From positions 131,429,886-131,493,885 of the forward strand of contig CM070902.1 in NCBI GenBank assembly GCA_036417435.1: a DNA stretch of 64,000 nucleotides. The letters are read 5' to 3'. Positions 59,296-64,000 of the stretch are shown piece by piece. A program made the position numbers and the translations under genes. The stretch is from Inia geoffrensis (lineage: Eukaryota; Chordata; Mammalia; Artiodactyla; Iniidae). How positions within the stretch are numbered: position 1 is the first letter of the stretch; the number at the start of each line of letters is the position of its first letter. The notes under the pieces were generated by a model, which saw only the letters and a list, made by a program, of their open reading frames with translations, was not told the DNA's origin and ran no database searches.

Positions 59296-60099
59296 TCAAG
59301 TGGGAAACTCCACCACTGCCTTCAACAGTCTTTTCAACCTTATGTTCCTGACCGTCAGGCAGCATTTCATCTCTGGTCCTCCAAAGAAATGAAGAACAAT
59401 TGATTAAACTAGTCACCCCATAGTCTTCTCTTCCTTAAGGAAAACCGCACCATGACTGTGACTCAAAGGACTTATTTGCATATCTTTTGTCATTTTTGTT
59501 ACTCTTCCCATAAGACTGACTGACTCTTCTCTCTATCCCTTTGATAATATGGTGACCTAATCTGAGCTCAGAGCTTTAAAGATTTGTTTGATGAAGTAAA
59601 ATAATGTCTTTGTACTCTACTTTTCAATGCACCCTACTTTGACTTTCTGTTTTTGCTTGTTATTCAATTTTCGGAACAACCTTACTTATTTTCAGGGTGT
59701 CAGTAATGACCTGAAGAAATTTCTATTGTTGATTTATTTCTATAAGGGTGCTTTCCTGAACACTGTCCTGTTTGTATGACAGCCTGTCTCCTCCCCCCGC
59801 CCCCCATTTGTCAGCTTGTCAGTAATGACCAGGTGGTACATACATGTCAAGAAAACTAATCACCTTCTAACAGGATTTGGAACGGAATTAATGCGGATCT
59901 TGTGCCCTTCCTGTTCCAACTTTAGCAGCCCAAGGTCCATGACTGCTTAGAGATTAGCTGGTTGGCAACTGCATCCCCTGGTACCTCAGGGTCCTGGTTC
60001 TCTCTTCAGGCCCTAGGCAGTGAATTTTGAGAGATTCAATTCTCGAGTTCCTTGGAGACAGAGTTTGGGTATGTGGTTGAAACTGGCCAACCCGGGACG
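59296..60099. other. Region just before the CpG island; no gene seen
   Basis: It shows no repeat I recognise and no splice-bounded open frame. It has a C-rich run at 59792-59808. Because it abuts a promoter, it may hold regulatory sequence, but I cannot point to a site. Confidence 0.4.
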
Positions 60100-60479
60100 C
60101 CCAGTGAGGCAAACGCATCTCCTATTTTGCAAGCGATGCCACTGGGTCTCAATGCCGCGAAGTCGTCGAGTTCCTCCTGCCAGACAAGTTTCTGCTTCTG
60201 GTCGCCTCTGAACTCCGCGGTGTATCAAGCTGCGGCGGCCGCGGAGCCGTTCGAAGGGGTAGTGCTTAGTGCTGTCAGTATTGACCAGGCGTCTTTGAGT
60301 AGTTCTTTCAGCCCAGTTGCTCCGTGACGAGTCCACAAGTTCTCACGCCTCACTTCCAAGTAAGCTCCTCATCCTTCCTCCACCCCCCTGCTCCTCACCT
60401 TTGTACCAGCCTGCACACTTTCTCAACGCCGCCACCTGTGTGCTCGCAGAGACCCGGGCGGAGCCTCTGTCCGGACCCA

Positions 60480-60487
60480 TGACGTCA
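60480..60487. promoter_or_regulatory. Full palindromic CRE (TGACGTCA)
   Basis: An exact eight-base cAMP-response element stands about 50 bases before the stacked GC boxes inside the CpG island. It is a known CREB/ATF binding site. The position is right for a core-promoter element, but occupancy is inference. Confidence 0.6.
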
Positions 60488-60497
60488 CCCCTCCGCG

Positions 60498-60632
60498 ATG
60501 GAGGCGGGGCTGTGGGAACCGCAGTGCAGCGCAGAGGGGCGGGGCGGGGCGGGGCTTGCGGCGCGTGACCTGGCTGCGGGAGGCAGCAACCCAGAGAAAG
60601 GTGTAGTGGGGCCGGGACCTGCCGACCTCTGA
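60498..60632 (+). other. Upstream ORF, 44 codons, in the CpG-island promoter
   Basis: An ATG in a strong context (G at -3, G at +4) opens 44 codons that end with TGA at 60630-60632. It begins MEAGLWEPQ and runs through the GC boxes. If transcription starts upstream of 60498, this would be a translated uORF reducing use of the start at 61125, or an alternative N-terminus. If transcription starts after the GC boxes, it has no role. Only the sequence supports it. Confidence 0.3.
60536..60555 (+). promoter_or_regulatory. Stacked GC boxes (Sp/KLF sites)
   Basis: Four head-to-tail GGGGC units form overlapping GGGCGGG sites, with a further GGGGGCGGGGCGGGG run at 60637-60651. They lie 470-590 bases before the predicted start codon. 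Confidence 0.7.
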
Positions 60633-60926
60633 GTCTGGGGGCGGGGCGGGGAGTGGCAGGGCCGGGGCGGCTGGAGCCCGGTGAAGCGCTAAAACGGGTC
60701 ACGCTTCCTCCTTCCCTCCCCGTCCTTTCTTCTCCTCCCACCTGGGCCTCTGCGTGGGGACGCGCACCTGGCAACCGGCGGCCGCGCTCCGCCGCGCCCC
60801 CACCTTCTCCGCTCGGGCCGGGCGCCCCGAGCCTGCCCCGCACTCCGAGCCCGCCCCCGGCTCCCGCCCCTCGCCTCTCTACAGGCCCCGCGCTCGCAGG
60901 GGGCGGCCTCGAGCGCTCGCTCGTTG

Positions 60927-60944
60927 ATGCCGTTTTGGGGGTGA
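60927..60944 (+). other. Minimal upstream ORF (5 codons)
   Basis: ATG CCG TTT TGG GGG TGA lies about 180 bases before the predicted start codon and so would be in the 5' leader of most transcripts from this island. Its context has T at -3 and C at +4, which is weak, so leaky scanning is expected. Confidence 0.3.
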
Positions 60945-61124
60945 CCCGGCGCGGCGGGAGGTTGCGGCGGCGCCTCCACGGTGGGGGCGTGTTAGTGGCC
61001 GCGGCTTTGCGGGACGTCGCGTGTGTAGCTGCGGGGCGGCAGGGCGGCCAGCCGGCGAGACCGCGCGTGCAGCTCGGGTTTCGGGACGCTGGAGGAGAGC
61101 CTCCCGGCCGCGCGGGAGCGGGAC

Positions 61125-61241
61125 ATGTGGGAGCTCAGGCACCGGGGAGGCTGCCCCGACCCCGGGGGAGCGGTGGCGCCGCCACCCCGCGAGGGAGAGG
61201 CGGCCGGAGGCGACCATGAAACCGAGAGCACCAGTGACAAA
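61125..61241 (+). CDS. Predicted first coding exon of an unidentified gene (39 codons, partial)
   Basis: An ATG at 61125 (G at -3) opens 39 codons and runs, at phase 0, into an exact GTAAGT splice donor at 61242. An in-frame TAG at 61026-61028, 33 codons upstream, makes this the first possible start in its frame. The peptide begins MWELRHRGG, has a proline/glycine/alanine-rich middle and ends in the acidic, polar HETESTSDK. No signal peptide or membrane segment is visible, so a cytosolic or nuclear disordered N-terminus is plausible. The exon lies in a strong CpG island, as first exons of broadly expressed genes usually do. I do not recognise the family, and the remaining exons lie beyond the window. 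A second ATG at 61215 gives MKPRAPVTK in another frame with the same donor, a less likely alternative. Confidence 0.6.
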
Positions 61242-62019
61242 GTAAGTAGAGCCGCGGGAGGCACACACCCGCGCCCCGGCTGGGTCCTGGCTGGGGCCGG
61301 GACACCTGGGAGGGAGGGTGGGGCCCCACTGAATGTCAGGTGAAGTTGCGGGCTGCGCCGCCCTCCCGGTCTGGCTTTGTTTCCTTCTTCCTCAAGTGGG
61401 ACCCGGACCTCAGCGATGGTTCGTTTCCCAGGATGACCTCGACCGCTGCCAGGGTAGCTGGATGATTCAACTTGACTCTAGTTTCTGCCCATTCCAGTTC
61501 CCCTCCCCGGGATCTGGGGCCGACGCTAGAATCGGGATGGAGCCTGCCACCCTGAGAGCTGCAGCTTTCTAGTAGCTGCCACCTCACACCTCTTCTCGGG
61601 AGAGGAACACAGTTAGTAAGGACTAAACTTAAGTCATGCACCTTCCGCTTCTAACATGTCATTGGATCCTGACGCTGGAGGCTTGGCTTCTCGCGCTCCC
61701 CCATCAACACTTTCGTTTCCTCTATCCTTTTTCAGTATAATAGATTTTGGAGGTTTGAGAGGCTCCTACACGTGACCCAGTTGTGACCCTCCACGGCCGA
61801 CAGTGCAGCAGTAGATTTCATTTTACCTGACACGTTAATTCATGAGGACTTTTAAAATTCCCATTTCTGTAGATTGCCTTTGTAAGTAGATGTAATGCCA
61901 CTTCTTTTTAAAGGTAGAAGAAAGTCAAAGTTCAGCTTATTTGGTAATAAGTTTAGGAAACTGGGCCAGGCAATAGATTGTTTTATGAAATCTTCTGTTT
62001 ATAAAATTCCATTTTATCT

Positions 62020-62165
62020 TAGAAACTCAAAGCACTTAAGCTATTCCTAGAAGCATTCGTTTTTGGAAGCAGGTATTGCAGTTTGAATTACAGAAGTGAA
62101 GTAGATTGCTCAAGGTCAAGTCAGTGGCCTTTTGGAACTAGAAACTGTTTCCTGATTCCCTTTTT
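62020..62165 (+). repeat. MIR fragment in the intron
   Basis: AAAGCACTTAAGCTATTCCT, GCAGGTATTGCAGTTTGAAT and GATTGCTCAAGGTCAAGTCA follow the MIR order. Confidence 0.55.
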
Positions 62166-63489
62166 TCTGGTTTGCACTGTTGCTGAGACTCACTCACTCA
62201 TCAGAACTCAGAAGTTCTGATTTGGGGGAGGTTCCACCTGGGACTTGGTGTAGATGAACTTGAGGTCACCCCTTATAAAGCTCTGGCAGGAACATATCCC
62301 ACAACATCATGAAATAAATTTAACAGTGATTTTAGGCATGAAACTTTAGAATCAATGGGAAGACAGATCCTTTTTTTCCCCCTACCCTTGATAGGTATGA
62401 GTCTGTGATAAAACATATGTATCAAGGAATTATACAAAGTGTAATAGTTTCTAGCTTCTGAAGGTTGATGTTACAAAGCTAAAAAGAGTGGGCAAAGAAT
62501 AGTTTTTGTGAAAACTGCCTTGGAAACTAGACCAAAAATAGAATTAATTAGGTTGGGGTTTGTTTTGTTTTAGCACTGATACAGTTTAGAATCAAGGAAG
62601 TACCAGCTTCCCCATGTTCACTTCCTTAACTGGAACAAGCTTTTAATAAGAAAAAACATGTTCAAGGAAGCCATCCATAAAATAACTTTTGAATTAATTA
62701 GTTTCTTAACACCGTAATATATTTAAAATGGAAACTACTTCTCTGGTTTGATTCATTAGAACTGTTGTCTCTAGCCATCTGTGAGTGGGTTACCTCACTG
62801 CATATTTATTTATTTGTTTATAAATGCCACACTATTGGTTTTCATTAATACATACCCAGCGGGATTTTGTTTTCTGAGAGTAGGTGTTGCGATGTGTAAC
62901 CTGTTCTGTTAAGATTTCTTAGACAAGGATGAGCATTTTCTAAACCATATCTAAAATATTGCATACTTTTAGAGTTTATTGCAAGGAACTTTTGACTTGG
63001 CAAGCTTTGTGTCACTGAACTTTATCCTCTGTATGTCCTTTCTTATCAGGGTGTATATTTGAATGCACCTGTATTTCCAGGTCAAGGGCCATTATAAAAT
63101 CAGTTTGCACATTGGAGGCTGGTTAATATTTGGTCCATTGAAATTCTTTTAAGTGCCTTCTCCATTCACATTGCAGTAAAGGCAAAACTCTTATGGAATT
63201 AATGAAAGAAGCGCAGGAAGTGTGTTATATTCTGCTGTTATGGTATACTCCTGTGCCATTTTGTAGTCTTTTTTTATAATGGCGTTATTAACATGACCTT
63301 CTCATTGTTTAGGACCTGAAGACATACTGAGAGAAATTTCTGTGGTCCAGAGCATTAACAAGTGAAAAGGTGCTTCTTACCTGCAGGGGAATGTTCCCAG
63401 TTGCTAAATGCTGCAGTAATACTTGAAAGATAACAAGACCACTTCTTCAAGGAACCCCCCAGGAGATATATATGAGATAGATTTAATAT

Positions 63490-64000
63490 AAGTCTGAACA
63501 AGGCTTATTGTTAGCAAAGAGGGCATAGCTGGATGCTATATGGAGACAACAGGAAGGGCTTTAAAGAGGAGGTGAGGGTTTGAGCCTTGGAATTAAAAGA
63601 TGCCTGGGCACTCACCAGGTGGACAAGTGTTAGGGAAGGGCATTCTAGGCAAAGAGCATGTGGAACTGTTTCATGAATCAGCATTCTAGGCACAGGGAAC
63701 TGAGCTTAGTTTTATAATCCTGGAGCATAAACTGTATGTGTTTGTGAAGAGGGGTTGAGAGTTTCAGAGTCTTGTGAGGGAGGTTAGGCTTTCTTCCATG
63801 GACTCCTGGAAGCCACTGGAAAGTTTTTGCAGAGGCATTAGCCTATCATTCTAGCAGCAGTCTGGAGAAAGTGTTGGGATGGGGAGAGACCTGCCACAAA
63901 GAAACCAGATAGGAGTATATTGCAAATACTATGTATATGAAATAATGATGGCATGTACTAAGTTGAGTAGGAGCTGGGGAGTAAGGGTTGAGAGAGAGGA
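63490..64000 (+). repeat. Old interspersed repeat (same family as 28080-28930), runs off the window
   Basis: GGGCATTCTAGGCAAAGAGC, GGAAGCCACTGGAAAGTTTT and CATTCTAGCAGCAGTCTGGA are later parts of the family seen at 28080. Confidence 0.5.

Larger units (their letters stand above)
60100..61330 (+). promoter_or_regulatory. CpG-island promoter of the downstream plus-strand gene
   Basis: The base composition changes abruptly from AT-rich repeats to GC- and CpG-rich sequence, densest at about 60430-61320. Four overlapping GC boxes (GGGGCGGGGC) lie at 60536-60555 and another run at 60637-60651. A palindromic cAMP-response element, TGACGTCA, is at 60480-60487. No convincing TATA box is seen. This is the usual build of a TATA-less CpG-island promoter with several start sites, read by Sp/KLF factors and possibly CREB/ATF. 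The exon with a good splice donor at 61241 sets the direction as plus. A second, leftward transcript from the same island cannot be excluded, but I see no supporting exon on the minus strand. Confidence 0.85.
61242..64000 (+). other. 5' part of the first intron (partial)
   Basis: The sequence begins GTAAGTAG after the predicted exon and becomes AT-rich again from about 61820. It contains a MIR fragment near 62020-62165 and, from about 63490 to the end, an old interspersed repeat also seen near 28080 and 58620. I see no convincing coding exon in it. Confidence 0.5.

Noticed and set aside
60052..60327. 91-codon open frame at the left shoulder of the CpG island
   Set aside because: There is no ATG at its start (TTG), no splice donor at its end and no recognisable motif. 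The minus-strand frame over the same bases is equally long, which argues for chance.
60343..60843. 166-codon minus-strand open frame, considered as a bidirectional gene
   Set aside because: Arg/Pro/Gly-rich shadow of the CpG island with no donor and no known domain.
60653..61219. 188-codon open frame through the CpG island
   Set aside because: It opens with GTG, is low-complexity Pro/Arg/Gly sequence typical of any frame in GC-rich DNA, and it ends inside the predicted exon in a different frame.
63314..63380. Possible second exon after CTTCTCATTGTTTAG
   Set aside because: The acceptor looks fair, but joining it at phase 0 to the first exon gives a stop after five codons (GACCTGAAGACATAC TGA), and no clear donor follows. 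A non-coding or poison exon cannot be ruled out.

Overview
The window is nuclear DNA of a placental mammal, most likely a cetacean. The clearest evidence is a set of 17 tRNA-derived SINE copies of the CHR type (head 'CTTCCCTGGTGGCGCAGTGG', B-box-like GGTTCGNNCC, tail 'GCGTACCGC' or 'GACCCAANGCAGCC' plus A-rich). These SINEs are known from whales, dolphins, hippos and ruminants, and the short GCGTACCGC-ending form is typical of whales and dolphins. LINE-1 subfamilies, MIR, L2, MER5-like DNA transposons and ERV/MaLR LTRs fill in the mammalian background. The toothed or baleen lineage cannot be decided from this window.

Layout: 1-60000 is intergenic or far-upstream DNA dominated by repeats. Large minus-strand L1 blocks lie at about 211-6300, 10886-16290, 31520-32299, 33525-36594 and 42177-49875, several of them interrupted by SINEs with readable target-site duplications. 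Between them lie older layers: an L2 copy split by an old L1, which is itself split by an LTR (7080-9600); many MIR fragments; MER5-like and Tigger-like DNA transposons; and solo or degenerate ERV LTRs. None of the L1 copies has an intact ORF1 or ORF2. Every long open frame in this part is L1 or SINE sequence, or its antisense shadow.

The one supported cellular gene starts at the right end. A CpG island (about 60100-61330, densest 60430-61320) carries stacked GC boxes and a full CRE (TGACGTCA). It is followed by a predicted first coding exon on the plus strand, 61125-61241: 39 codons, in-frame stop upstream, consensus GTAAGT donor. The rest of the window (61242-64000) would be the first intron. 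I do not recognise the protein, so no symbol is given.

I found no CRISPR, operon, tRNA, rRNA or complete protein-coding gene and no convincing novel system. The observations most worth checking are the unidentified CpG-island gene and its upstream ORF, two diverged local duplications (1-210 versus 16314-16530; 34851-35041 versus 36404-36594), the three-layer repeat nest, and the L1 copies that lack 3' ends.
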